Shown here piece after piece: positions 17,641 to 26,135 of a DNA stretch of 64,000 nt. A model generated the notes under the pieces. It was not told where the DNA came from. It searched no databases and saw nothing but the letters and a program-made list of their open reading frames with translations. The stretch comes from Bog-756 sp963745955 (GTDB taxonomy: Bacteria > Actinomycetota > Acidimicrobiia > Acidimicrobiales > RAAP-2), in contig CAVUZI010000007.1 of the NCBI GenBank assembly GCA_963745955.1, positions 1 to 64,000 of the forward strand. The letters run 5' to 3'. Position 1 is the stretch's first letter; each line of letters starts with the position of its first letter. The position numbers were made by a program, and so were the translations under genes.

Positions 17641-18171
17641 ATGACGCTAGCTCGCAGTGTGACCGACGTGCTCAGCGACCACGTCACCTTGGAGGTCGAG
17701 TGCATCGACCGGATGTACCTGAACCTCTATGTCCCGAAACTCCAGTACGAGGGGGGCGTGGTGGGGTTCTTCCGGGGTCACCGGGGGGCGACTTTCGCCT
17801 CGTCGGCCCTCATGGACCCGATCACCAAGGACTTCGTGGCCGATATCCATCGGTTCGTGAAGCATGAGGGCGTCGACCTGGTCACCTTCGAGAAGGGCCA
17901 GCGCAAAGACGACGTGGCCCACGAGTACTTGGCTGACTTCGATGGCGACGAGGGTGTTCTCTTCGTGGGCAAGGCCCAAGAGAAGACCTCGACTTTCCGC
18001 ACCGAGAAGCGCACGAACCCGCTGACCGGCCGGACCTACCCGTGGATCGTGCGGGCCACAGCCATCGTGAACCAGTACTACTTCTACTGCGTCGATGCCG
18101 ACTTCGGCCCGTTCTTCATCAAGTTCGGCTCGTACTTCCCCTACAACGGCAAACTCTGCATCAACGGGAAC
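17641..18171 (+). CDS. Conserved unknown protein, exon 1 (split by group II intron)
   Basis: This encodes the first 177 residues of a protein of about 534. Features are VECIDRMYLNLYVPKLQ, VGFFRGHRG, VTFEKGQRKDDVAHEY and YYFYCVDADFGPFFIKFGSYFPYNGKLCINGN. The coding sequence is cut right after the Asn codon at 18171 by the intron's GTGCG, and the local frame would otherwise stop soon after. The start is ATG 17641. The joined protein resembles a family I remember only as hypothetical proteins in actinobacteria and other bacteria; I assign no function. It follows the HTH-Rep module. Confidence 0.7.
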
Positions 18172-18768
18172 GTGCGCCACGAGGCGCCATGAAACCGGGC
18201 GGAGATGAAAGGGCTCCGCCACCGAGCTGTCGCAGCAGCCCGGTGAAGCTGGGGGCAGCCTGATCCTGGAGGCGCAGGGGAAGGTGGCAAGCAGCCCCGA
18301 CAACGACGGGACGGGTCGGCACCGCCAGACGACTCGGGTCCGGCAAGCAAGGCGGGAGGGAGTACGAGAGAAATCAGCGTTAACGCTCCTCAAGTGAATA
18401 CACCGGCTCCAATCTGGTGGATATGGGCCGGGGTGCAGCGCACGTCCACATCACTGGGCGACTCCGACGCCGGGTTGTGACCCTCGGCCAGGAGGCCACG
18501 GAGAAAGCCTGCGGCGTATCCGTGGCGATGCTGCAGGAGCACAGCTGGACTCCGGGCCCGCCAACCGGTGCATGGTGAACGTGGGAACCATCGTCGAGCT
18601 TCCGTCTCGGCGGCCAACCAGGCCGCCAGCGGGAAGACACGCCGTCGGTCGACGGCTCGGTGATGGGACGGAGCCTCCGTAGTAGTCCGAGGACGGGAAA
18701 GCCGCCCACATGGCGAAGAGAGGCAGCGAGTCTGCAGCAGAGGAAGCTGGAATGCCAGGAGGACGACG

Positions 18769-20199
18769 GTGAACACCGACGAGCTGTGGCCCGATCTCTA
18801 TGAGGCCGAGTCCCGGGTACTGAAGATCCAGACCAAGCTGCACCAATGGGCAACCGACGATCCCGACCGCCGGTTCGTGGACCTCTACAACCTCGTCTAT
18901 GACCCCGCCTTCTTGGTAGTTGCCTGGGCGCGGGTCAAGGGGAACAGGGGCGCCCGGTCGGCCGGTGTCGATGGGGTGAAACCTCGCTCCATCGTCTTCG
19001 GCGCCGAAACGTTGTTGACCGAGTTGCGAGCTGAGCTCAAGGCTCGGACGTTTCGGCCCCTCCCCGTGCGCGAGCGCATGATCCCGAAAGCACACGGAAA
19101 ACTCCGGATGCTCGGGATCGCGACCGCACGGGACCGGGTGGTCCAGGCATCCTTGAAGCTAGTGCTCGAGCCGATCTTCGAGGCGGACTTCAAGCCGTGT
19201 AGCTACGGCTTCCGCCCGAGGCGTCGGGCCCAGGATGTCATCGCCGAGATTCACTATCTTGCCTCCCGCTCTTATGAGTGGGTGCTCGAAGGTGACATCG
19301 AAGCATGCTTCGACAACATTTCACACTCTGCATTGTTGCATCGGGTGAGGAATCGAATCGGAGACCGACGTATCCTTGGACTGGTGAAGGCGTTCTTGAA
19401 GGCTGGCATCCTCTCTGAGGATGGCACCAACAGGGCGACGATTACCGGCACTCCCCAGGGCGGGATTCTCTCACCCCTGCTCAGCAACGTTGCCCTCTCG
19501 GTTCTCGATGAGCACTTCAGCGAGGCCTGGGAGGCAATGGGCGACTTCAATGCCCGCTATCAACGGCGCAGCAAGGGGCTGGCCACGTATCGAATTGTTA
19601 GATACGCAGACGACTTTGTCGTCCTTGTGGCTGGCACCCGAGCACACGCCGAGGGTCTGCGGGACGAAGCGGCAGCGGTGCTCTCCCCGATGGGTTTGCG
19701 CCTGTCAGAGGAAAAGACGAAGACCGTCCACATTGACGAGGGCTTCGACTTTTTGGGCTGGCGCATCCAGCGTCAGGTCAAGCGAGGCACCAAGAAAGCG
19801 TACGTCTACACCTATCCCTCGAAGAAGGCGCTGTTGGCCGTCAGCGACCGGATACGGACGCTTACCAAGGGGTCGATGAACTTGTCGCTGTCAGCCCTGC
19901 TGGATCGGATCAACCCGGTGCTGCGGGGCTGGACCAACTATTTCCGACATGGGGTGTCCAAGGCGACCTTCAGCTATCTCGGCACCTTTGCCTGGCGCCG
20001 GGTTGTCAGCTGGCTTCGCCGCAAGCATCATCATGCCAACTGGAAGTGGCTCCGCCGTCACTACCTACCTGGGTGGCGACCGACGGAAGGCAAGGTTACG
20101 TTGTTCAACCCCGCAAAGGTGACGGTTAGCCGCTACCGCTATCGGGGCAACCGCATTCCTTCGCCCTGGTCTTACAGCATGGAAGGGACCGCCGCATAG
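18769..20199 (+). CDS. ltrA: Group II intron reverse transcriptase/maturase
   Basis: This 476-residue intron-encoded protein has RT domains with the SAGVDG segment, LRMLGIATARDRVVQ, the fingers-palm region GFRPRRRAQDV, GTPQGGILSPLLSN and the catalytic RYADDFVVL. It ends with the maturase (X) domain LRGWTNYFRHGVSKATF. No HNH endonuclease module is seen at the C-terminus (it ends IPSPWSYSMEGTAA), so retrohoming would have to use an endonuclease-independent route. The start is GTG 18769 with GGAGGAC upstream. The gene is intact. Confidence 0.93.
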   Translation: MNTDELWPDLYEAESRVLKIQTKLHQWATDDPDRRFVDLYNLVYDPAFLVVAWARVKGNRGARSAGVDGVKPRSIVFGAETLLTELRAELKARTFRPLPVRERMIPKAHGKLRMLGIATARDRVVQASLKLVLEPIFEADFKPCSYGFRPRRRAQDVIAEIHYLASRSYEWVLEGDIEACFDNISHSALLHRVRNRIGDRRILGLVKAFLKAGILSEDGTNRATITGTPQGGILSPLLSNVALSVLDEHFSEAWEAMGDFNARYQRRSKGLATYRIVRYADDFVVLVAGTRAHAEGLRDEAAAVLSPMGLRLSEEKTKTVHIDEGFDFLGWRIQRQVKRGTKKAYVYTYPSKKALLAVSDRIRTLTKGSMNLSLSALLDRINPVLRGWTNYFRHGVSKATFSYLGTFAWRRVVSWLRRKHHHANWKWLRRHYLPGWRPTEGKVTLFNPAKVTVSRYRYRGNRIPSPWSYSMEGTAA

Positions 20200-20221
20200 C
20201 TCAGCGGCATGGGCTCGTGGA

Positions 20222-20255
20222 GAGCCGGATGCGGTGAGAGTCGCACGTCCGGTTC
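20222..20255 (+). ncRNA. Group II intron domain V
   Basis: A 34-nt hairpin begins GAGCCGGATGCGG and ends GTCCGGTTC, matching the catalytic domain V seen in bacterial group II introns, with a GAGA-type apical loop. Domain VI follows within 65 nt of the 3' splice site. Confidence 0.88.
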
Positions 20256-20319
20256 GGAAGAGCGGGTCGGGGAGACGACCGATCGAAAGGTCGGCAACGC
20301 GCCCCGGCTCGACTCTTAC

Positions 20320-21393
20320 GAGTGGGCCAAGTGCCAGGCAGCACGGTCCGACATCGACTTCGAGCCCCTCGACAACGGGTTCGCATCCTGTTCGGACCCA
20401 GCCCGTCTCCAGAGGATCTGCGACCGGCTCAGCGCCAAGAAGATCGACGCCCTGGCCCGCAAGTGGTTCGCTCGTCTGCCCCACCCCTTCACGTCACGGG
20501 ACCGCCGGGCCGGCTACCGCTACGACATCTCCATTCTCCAGGCCGAGTTCTCCCTCACCCAGGTGCTCGACCGCCCACTGACCGGCCGGGTGTTCTTTGA
20601 GGAGGTCATCCGTGACAACTTGGACATCGGCCGCCCCGATCAGATCTCCTTGATCTTCGAGAAGCGGGTCAACCGACGGACTCCGGGGAGGTTCCGCACC
20701 CGGGTCATCACCGAGGGGGTGACGCCGTCCCTCTACGTCGACTACAAGCACACCAGGATCAAGCAGTATCACAAGGAGGGCCAAGCCCTCCGCACCGAGA
20801 CCACCATCAACGACACCCGTGACTTCAAGATCGGCAGACGGCTCCACAATCTTCCCGCACTCCGGGAGATCGGCTTTTCGGCCAACCGACGTCTCCTCGA
20901 CGTCCAACGAACGAGCTCTGACTGCCACATCGGGGAAGAGGCGTTCACCCGGGTATGCGCACCGGTGATCATCGACGGTCAGCGTGGTCCAGCCCTTCGC
21001 TTCGGCGATCCCCGAGTCCAGGCCCTGCTCAGCGCCCTGGTCGTCTTCCGTCTTCTGCCCCGCGGGTTCTCCAACCGAGACTTGCGATCACACCTCGCGC
21101 CACTGCTGGGCATCGATCCCAGCGCCATGACCGCAGGCAGGATGACCTACGACCTCCGACGACTCCGCCTCCACGGCATCATCGAACGCGTGCCCCACAC
21201 CCACCGCTATCAAGTCACCCCGTTCGGATTGAAGACGGCCATCTTCTTCACCCGCGCCCACAACCGCCTGTTGCGCACCGGACTGTCGGAGATCTGCGAT
21301 CCACAGCCGATCGAGAGCCCATTACGCCGACAGTTCGACCGCCTGGAGCACACGATCACCGATCTGGTCGCAGACCTCGGTCTGGCTGCATGA
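20320..21393 (+). CDS. Conserved unknown protein, exon 2
   Basis: This encodes residues 178-534 of the split protein. It starts at the 3' splice site with EWAKCQAARSDIDFEPLDNGFASC and continues through FFEEVIRDNLDIGRPDQISLIFEKRVNRRTPGRF and LRTETTINDTRDF. It ends in a winged-helix-like segment, RMTYDLRRLRLHGIIERV-PHTHRYQVT. The apparent start at 20209 lies in the intron and is not real. No nuclease, recombinase or ATPase signature is visible. The conserved positions and wHTH end suggest nucleic-acid binding, but this is inference. The gene ends about 75 nt from tRNA-Glu. Confidence 0.7.
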   Translation, partial: EWAKCQAARSDIDFEPLDNGFASCSDPARLQRICDRLSAKKIDALARKWFARLPHPFTSRDRRAGYRYDISILQAEFSLTQVLDRPLTGRVFFEEVIRDNLDIGRPDQISLIFEKRVNRRTPGRFRTRVITEGVTPSLYVDYKHTRIKQYHKEGQALRTETTINDTRDFKIGRRLHNLPALREIGFSANRRLLDVQRTSSDCHIGEEAFTRVCAPVIIDGQRGPALRFGDPRVQALLSALVVFRLLPRGFSNRDLRSHLAPLLGIDPSAMTAGRMTYDLRRLRLHGIIERVPHTHRYQVTPFGLKTAIFFTRAHNRLLRTGLSEICDPQPIESPLRRQFDRLEHTITDLVADLGLAA

Positions 21394-21465
21394 AACTTGA
21401 CTCATGTGTGCCGGCTTCGCCGGCCCAAGCTTCCTAGCAATGGCTCAACTGACCTGGATCTTTCC

Positions 21466-21542
21466 TGGCAGTCCCAACGGGGTTCGAACCCGTGTCTCCA
21501 CCTTGAGAGGGTGGTGTCCTAGGCCTCTAGACGATGGGACCC
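21466..21542 (-). tRNA. tRNA-Glu (CTC)
   Basis: Read on the minus strand, the cloverleaf has acceptor GGTCCCA/TGGGACT (first pair G-U), anticodon loop with CTC in CACCCTCTCAAGGTGG, T-arm CGGGTTCGAACCCCG and an encoded CCA. The length is 77 nt with CCA. It marks the boundary between the accessory region and the chromosome-like part, a typical integration site class. Confidence 0.95.
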
Positions 21543-21622
21543 TGATGAGCCGCTCCTGTCGGAACGGCTCGCGACTCCTTTCAAACCTGCCACACCGCTC
21601 CCGAGGGAGAGCACCGTGAGCG

Positions 21623-21695
21623 CTCGGGGGGGAGGGCTCGAACCTCCAACCTCATGAACCAGAATCATGCGCGCTGCCAGTTGCGCCACCCCCGA
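21623..21695 (-). tRNA. tRNA-Gln (CTG)
   Basis: The minus-strand cloverleaf has acceptor TCGGGGG/CCCCCGA with discriminator G, D-arm GCGC-AACTGGCA-GCGC, anticodon stem CATGA/TCATG with loop TTCTGGT (anticodon CTG), and T-arm GGAGG-TTCGAGC-CCTCC. It is 73 nt and CCA is not encoded. It lies 80 nt upstream of tRNA-Glu in the direction of transcription. Confidence 0.95.
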
Positions 21696-21818
21696 ATGGG
21701 CGAATCGCCAATTTAGCCCACCCGGGCGAGGTGTGAGGCCGGCCCTGACCGGCGCCCTCCACCGATCCGGACGCCCGGTCGGCCCCTCCAGGTGGGGAAT
21801 TACTACGATCGAGGTCGG

Positions 21819-22967
21819 ATGAGCACGGAACGTGTGGTGATCGTGGGCGGTGGGGTCCTCGGGACCATGCATGCCCTGCAGGCATGCCGACGCGGCTGGG
21901 AGGTGATCCACCTCGAATCCGACGCCAGGCCCCGCCGGGCCTCGGTCCGCAATTTCGGGCTCGTGTGGGTGAGCGGGCGGGCTCCCGGGCCTGAGCTGGA
22001 CCTGGCCTTGCGGGCACGTCGGCTGTGGGAGGACATCGCCGGGCGCGCACCCGGCATCGGATTCAGAGCCGACGGCTCGCTCACGGTGGCCGGCGACGAT
22101 TCCGAGCTCGCCCTGATGGCCGAAGCCGTGCAACAGCCGGACGCCTCGAGCCGCGGGTTCGAGCTCCTCGACGCGACCGGTGTGCGCGATGTCAACCCGG
22201 CCATCAAAGGCGACATCGTGGGTGGCCTCTGGTGTGGCATGGACGCCGTGGTCGAGCCCGGCTCGGTGTTGGGTGCGCTCCGTCAACTGCTCGAGGCGAC
22301 CGGCAGCTACCGTTGGCTGCCGGGCCGGCAGGCCATCGATGTACAACCCGCCGGAGCGGCCGACGGTGCCGGACCCGGCGTCATCGATCACTTGGGCACT
22401 GCTCACGTGGGGTCGCTGGTGGTCCTATGCGTCGGCGACCGCCTGTCCGGGCTCGGAGGTCGGGTCGGTGCCGACCTGGCTGCGGCGCCCCTCCGCCGGT
22501 GCCGGCTCCAGATGATGCAGACCGCGCCCACCACCGAGCGGATCGCCACGGCCATCGCCGACGCCGATTCGATGCGCTACTACCCTGCGTTCGACCTTCC
22601 CGGCCGCGCCTCGCTGGGCGCACCGCGACCGGAGACGGCCGAGTGGGCGATGCAGCTGCTCTTGGTGCAGCGGGCCGGCGGTGGCCTCACCATCGGGGAC
22701 ACCCACGTCTACGAGGAGCCGTTCGACTTCGCGATCGACGAATCCCCCTACGACTGCCTCCGCGGCCGGGCGGAATCGATCCTGGGCTGGGACCTTCCGC
22801 CCGTGGTCCGTCGTTGGGCCGGCGTGTACACCGCGGTCACGGACGGCGGCATCTGCTATCGCCGGTGCATCGAGCCGGCGGTGTGGGTGGTCACCGGACC
22901 GGCAGGACGGGGAATGACCCTGTCCCCGGCGATCGCCGAGCAGACCTGGGACGAGGTGACCGCGTGA
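21819..22967 (+). CDS. FAD-dependent oxidoreductase, phosphonate-associated type
   Basis: This 382-residue flavoprotein of the DAO/glycine-oxidase fold has the N-terminal Rossmann motif VVIVGGGVLGTMHALQACRRGWEVIHLES and a C-terminal GPAGRGMTLSPAIAEQTWDE. It matches the TIGR03364-type oxidoreductases found beside PhnX-like hydrolases. Some of these oxidise aminoethylphosphonate or its N-methyl form to phosphonoacetaldehyde (family knowledge). Start ATG 21819 is preferred over 21792 because the motif begins four residues later. It overlaps the next gene by 4 bases (GTGA), so the two form an operon. Confidence 0.82.
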   Translation: MSTERVVIVGGGVLGTMHALQACRRGWEVIHLESDARPRRASVRNFGLVWVSGRAPGPELDLALRARRLWEDIAGRAPGIGFRADGSLTVAGDDSELALMAEAVQQPDASSRGFELLDATGVRDVNPAIKGDIVGGLWCGMDAVVEPGSVLGALRQLLEATGSYRWLPGRQAIDVQPAGAADGAGPGVIDHLGTAHVGSLVVLCVGDRLSGLGGRVGADLAAAPLRRCRLQMMQTAPTTERIATAIADADSMRYYPAFDLPGRASLGAPRPETAEWAMQLLLVQRAGGGLTIGDTHVYEEPFDFAIDESPYDCLRGRAESILGWDLPPVVRRWAGVYTAVTDGGICYRRCIEPAVWVVTGPAGRGMTLSPAIAEQTWDEVTA

Positions 22968-23671
22968 AGCCCCCGATCCGACTGGTGGCCCTGGACATGG
23001 CCGGCACCACGGTGGCCGATGGTGGCGCCGTCGAGGAGGCCTTCCAGCACGCGCTCGACGCCGTCGGACTGACCGCGGGCCGGCTCAGGGGGGATCCCCA
23101 GGAGTACATCCGTCGCACCATGGGCCAGTCCAAGATCACCGTGTTCACCGAGCTGCTCGGTGGCGACAGGCACCTGGCCGAGCAGGCCAATGCGGCCTTC
23201 GAGGACGCCTTCGACGGCGCCGTCGACCGGGGCGAGGTATGGGCCATCCCCGGGGCCGAGTCCTGCCTGACGACTCTCCGGGACGCAGGGATGCGACTCT
23301 GTCTGACCACCGGCTTCTCCCCGGCCACCCGCGACCGCATCGTCGCCGCGCTGGGATGGGAGGGGCTGGTCGACCTCGTGCTGTCCCCGACCGACGCGGG
23401 CCGGGGGCGGCCCTGGCCCGACATGGTCCTCACCGCCGTGCTCCGGCTGCGTATCGACGACGTGGCCGAAGTGGCCGTCGTCGGGGACACCTCGAGCGAC
23501 CTGCTGGCCGGTGCTCGCGCCGGGGCCTCGATGGTCATCGGCGTTCTCAGCGGGGCCCACTCGAGGTCCGAGCTGGCCAGAGCGCCCCATACCCACCTCA
23601 TCGACTCGGTGGCCGACCTTCCCGGCCTGCTGCTCGACCGGAGCCCGCCGGTACGCCAGCATCCGGCGTGA
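22964..23671 (+). CDS. PhnX-like (phosphonatase-like) HAD hydrolase
   Basis: This 235-residue HAD hydrolase of the phosphonoacetaldehyde hydrolase group has motif I LVALDMAGTT, cap-domain RTMGQSKITVF with a Lys (K57) placed like the Schiff-base Lys of PhnX (MGxxKI), motif II LTTGFSPATRD, and motif IV VVGDTSSDLLAGARAG. It would cleave the C-P bond of phosphonoacetaldehyde or a related aldehyde made by the preceding oxidoreductase. GTG 22964 overlaps the upstream stop. Both genes are convergent with the PMH-like gene. Confidence 0.83.
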   Translation: MKPPIRLVALDMAGTTVADGGAVEEAFQHALDAVGLTAGRLRGDPQEYIRRTMGQSKITVFTELLGGDRHLAEQANAAFEDAFDGAVDRGEVWAIPGAESCLTTLRDAGMRLCLTTGFSPATRDRIVAALGWEGLVDLVLSPTDAGRGRPWPDMVLTAVLRLRIDDVAEVAVVGDTSSDLLAGARAGASMVIGVLSGAHSRSELARAPHTHLIDSVADLPGLLLDRSPPVRQHPA

Positions 23672-23795
23672 CTCCGCCCGGCCGGCGCGTGACCCAGCCC
23701 GGCGCGTGACTCCGCCCGGCCGTTACGTGACTTCGACTCCGCCCGGCACGTGACTTCCGCCCGCCCGCCGCCGAACTCCGCCCGCCACGGACTCC
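23672..23795. repeat. GC-rich degenerate tandem repeat between convergent genes
   Basis: About five imperfect copies of a unit around CGTGACTCCGCCCGGC fill the space between the convergent PhnX-like and PMH-like genes. No gene is present. Similar repeats occupy other convergent gaps in the window. Confidence 0.6.
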
Positions 23796-23798
23796 GAG

Positions 23799-25371
23799 TC
23801 AACGCCACTCGTCCCTGGCCGACACGACCCCGTCGGTTGCCGTGAGCAGGGTGCCGGCGAGTGTCCGGTCGTCGTTTCGCATGCGCCACTGCATGAGACG
23901 CTGGGCGGCCAGCCACCCCCGCTCCGCCGCCGCCGTCCGCCGATGCCAGGTCGTGCAGTTGGCCCGGGTCGGCCTTCAGGTCGAACAGAAGGGGAGGTAG
24001 GACTGCAGCGTCGGCCGCGAACTGCACGTACTTCACATCGGACCCGCGGACCACGTCGAGGGCGCAGTGGGCCATGGGCAGGGCGAAGAAGCGCTCGGCC
24101 GCCCGGGTGGCCGGATTGGAGAAGTTCCAACTCCAGTGGGCTTCGGTGCGCCAGTGCTCTGGAGCCCACCGCCCGGCGCCGTCCCCCCCGATCCCGTCCC
24201 CGGTGATGAACGGCTGCAGCGCGAAGCCGTCGGCCTGCAGCGGCACGTCGATGCCCAGCCAGCGGCAGATCGTGGGCAGCACGTCCACCGACTCCGTGAA
24301 GGCATCGACCACCCGACCCCGACCCGCCGACGCTGCGGGGTCCGGATCGCGCACGATCAAGGGCACGTGGAAGGACTCGTCCCAGTAGCCGAGCTTCTCG
24401 AACAACCAGTGATCGCCACCCATCTCGCCGTGGTCGCTGGTGAGGACCACCAGTGTCGACCCGGCCAGACCCGAGGCGTCCAGATAGCCGAACAGCCGGG
24501 CCAGCTGATCGTCGACCTCCTTTTGGGCCCCGTGGTAGGTGGCCCGCATCTGCCGGCGTTCGACCTCGTCCTCGGGTGCCCCGGACAAAGGAAGGTACAT
24601 GAGGGCCTGATTGACCGGGTGCGCGGCCGCCTCCTCCGCCTTGGTCGGTGCGGCGATGAAGGGCGGCATGTCGTCGGCGTCGTAGAGGTCGTGGTAGCCG
24701 GCAGGATTGCGGCGCGGCGGGTGGGGCCGGATGAACGAGGCATGGACGAAGAACGGATCGGCCCCGTTCTGGTCCAACCAGTCGGTCAGCGCCCCGACCA
24801 TGAAGGCCGTCTCCGACTGGTCGGCCCGGAACCGGGCCGGTGCCCACGTCGATCCGTGGCTGTCGGCCCCGGGGAAGTCTGGGATCGGTTGGTAGAGATC
24901 CTGGGGAATGGCCGGGACGTCGACGCCCTGGGATGCCAGCCATCGCCCCCACTGCTGGCTTCCGGCCTCCCACGGCTCGTGGACCACCGCCCGGAAGCCG
25001 GGCAGCACTTCTTCGTACGAGCGGAGGCGGGGGTCGTCCGCCGGGAGTGTCCGGGGGTCGAGGCTGGTGTCGGTGTACCCGAACAGCACCGGGTCGTAGC
25101 CGGCCTCCCGGGCCAGCAGGGCGATGGTGGTGAAACGGGAATCGAGCGGGGTGCCGTTGAGCACCGACCGGTTGTGGTGCAGGTAGGTGCCCGTGTAGAG
25201 GCACGCCCGCGACGGTCCGCAGGGTGCGGCGTTGGCCCAGTGGTTGGCGAACAGCGTGCCCTCCGCGGCCAGGCGGTCGAGGGCCGGGGTGGTCAGCACC
25301 GGGTGACCGAGGGCCGACAGGCTGTCACCCCGCCACTGGTCCACGGTGATGAACAGCACGTTCCTGTTCAT
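23799..25371 (-). CDS. Sulfatase-family phosphonate monoester hydrolase-like, frameshift near 3' end
   Basis: This type I sulfatase-superfamily enzyme of about 523 residues has the formylglycine motif C51-GPSRACLYTG, the metal-binding VDQWRGD at the N-terminus and LTSDHGEMGGDHW. The stretch YDPVLFGYTDTSLDPR is characteristic of phosphonate/phosphate monoester hydrolases. After DLASADG the frame shifts by one base in a GC-rich tract (about 23914-23940). The continuing frame ends WLAAQRLMQWRMRNDDRTL...DEWR, a normal sulfatase tail, with its stop at 23799. An indel error is likely. Position next to the FAD/PhnX-like pair supports a role in phosphonate ester use. Confidence 0.8.
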
Positions 25372-25444
25372 CGGCCGGCCCCCGCCCACGTCGGGTGCTG
25401 GTCGATCACCACGACGGTGTCACGTTCGCCGGTACCGGCCGCGG

Positions 25445-26092
25445 TCACCCGAGCGAGGCATGGAGCCAGCTCAGCCGGTTGAACCCGATGATCCGGCCGA
25501 TCGCCATCCCGACCGTCTCCTTGGCGAAGTACGGGATCGTGGAGAAGCCCTTGATCGGTGAGGTCCGCGTCGGCGTCGGGTACGCGGTCAGACCCAGGGA
25601 GGATGCAATGGCCAGGCACCGCGCCTCGTGAAAGGGGTCGCTGGCGATGAGGACCGTCCGGTCGCCCCGGGCCAGCAGGGCCGGAGCCGCCTCGGAAAGG
25701 CTCTCCCATGTGTTGCTCCCTCCTGCCTCCAGGATGTCCCGGCCGGGGATGCCGGCGGCCACGAGGTAGTGCTCCGATGCCTGCGCCTCGGTGAAGTGGT
25801 CGCCGGGCTCCTTCCACCCGGTGACCATGATGGTAGAGGAGAGGTGCTGGCGCCACAGGATCTCCGCTTCGTCGAGCCGGGAGGCAAGGTCGGGAGACGG
25901 GACCCCGTCGTACTGGGCCGCGCCCATCACGACGATGGCTCCGGCCAGCCTCGGCTCGTAGCGCCGGCTCGTCATCCAGACCTGGACCGCGGTCACCACC
26001 AGGTAGATGAGGATGAGCGTGACCACGAAGGCGACGACCCGGAGGATGAACCGCAGCAGTCGCAGTCCGGTCAGCGTGGCCAGGATCCCCAC
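25445..26092 (-). CDS. YdcF-family (DUF218) membrane-anchored protein
   Basis: This 215-residue protein has one N-terminal transmembrane segment (FILRVVAFVVTLILIYLVVT) and a DUF218 domain, AGAIVVMGAAQYDGVPSPDLASRLDEAEILW, with the typical ARCLAIASSLG. The family is linked to envelope polysaccharide metabolism (SanA/ElyC/YdcF), but the reaction is unknown. GTG 26092 is chosen because the longer frame overlaps gltX. It follows gltX by 43 nt on the same strand. Confidence 0.82.
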   Translation of the reverse strand: MGILATLTGLRLLRFILRVVAFVVTLILIYLVVTAVQVWMTSRRYEPRLAGAIVVMGAAQYDGVPSPDLASRLDEAEILWRQHLSSTIMVTGWKEPGDHFTEAQASEHYLVAAGIPGRDILEAGGSNTWESLSEAAPALLARGDRTVLIASDPFHEARCLAIASSLGLTAYPTPTRTSPIKGFSTIPYFAKETVGMAIGRIIGFNRLSWLHASLG

Positions 26093-26135
26093 GCGCTTCA
26101 GCGCACCGGGCTCTGTGGCCGCGGACCGGGAGGTC

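Larger units (their letters stand above)
18172..20319 (+). mobile_element. Group II intron with maturase, inserted in a coding gene
   Basis: The 5' end is GTGCG at 18172, the group II consensus start, and the 3' end is TTAC at 20319 (AY consensus). Domain V lies at 20222-20255, followed by a domain VI-like hairpin (CCGATC-GAAA-GGTCGG). Both boundaries are fixed by the host protein: joining 18171 to 20320 gives the continuous sequence LCINGN-EWAKCQ. The intron is 2148 nt and encodes an RT/maturase in domain IV. It is in the sense orientation, so splicing would restore the host mRNA. Confidence 0.9.

Noticed and set aside
18769..20199. Retron reverse transcriptase
   Set aside because: The RT has a maturase domain and lies inside clear group II intron boundaries with domain V.
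22025..23671. 548-residue frame fusing an upstream region to the PhnX-like hydrolase
   Set aside because: The first 313 codons are out of frame with the clear FAD oxidoreductase; the hydrolase starts at GTG 22964.
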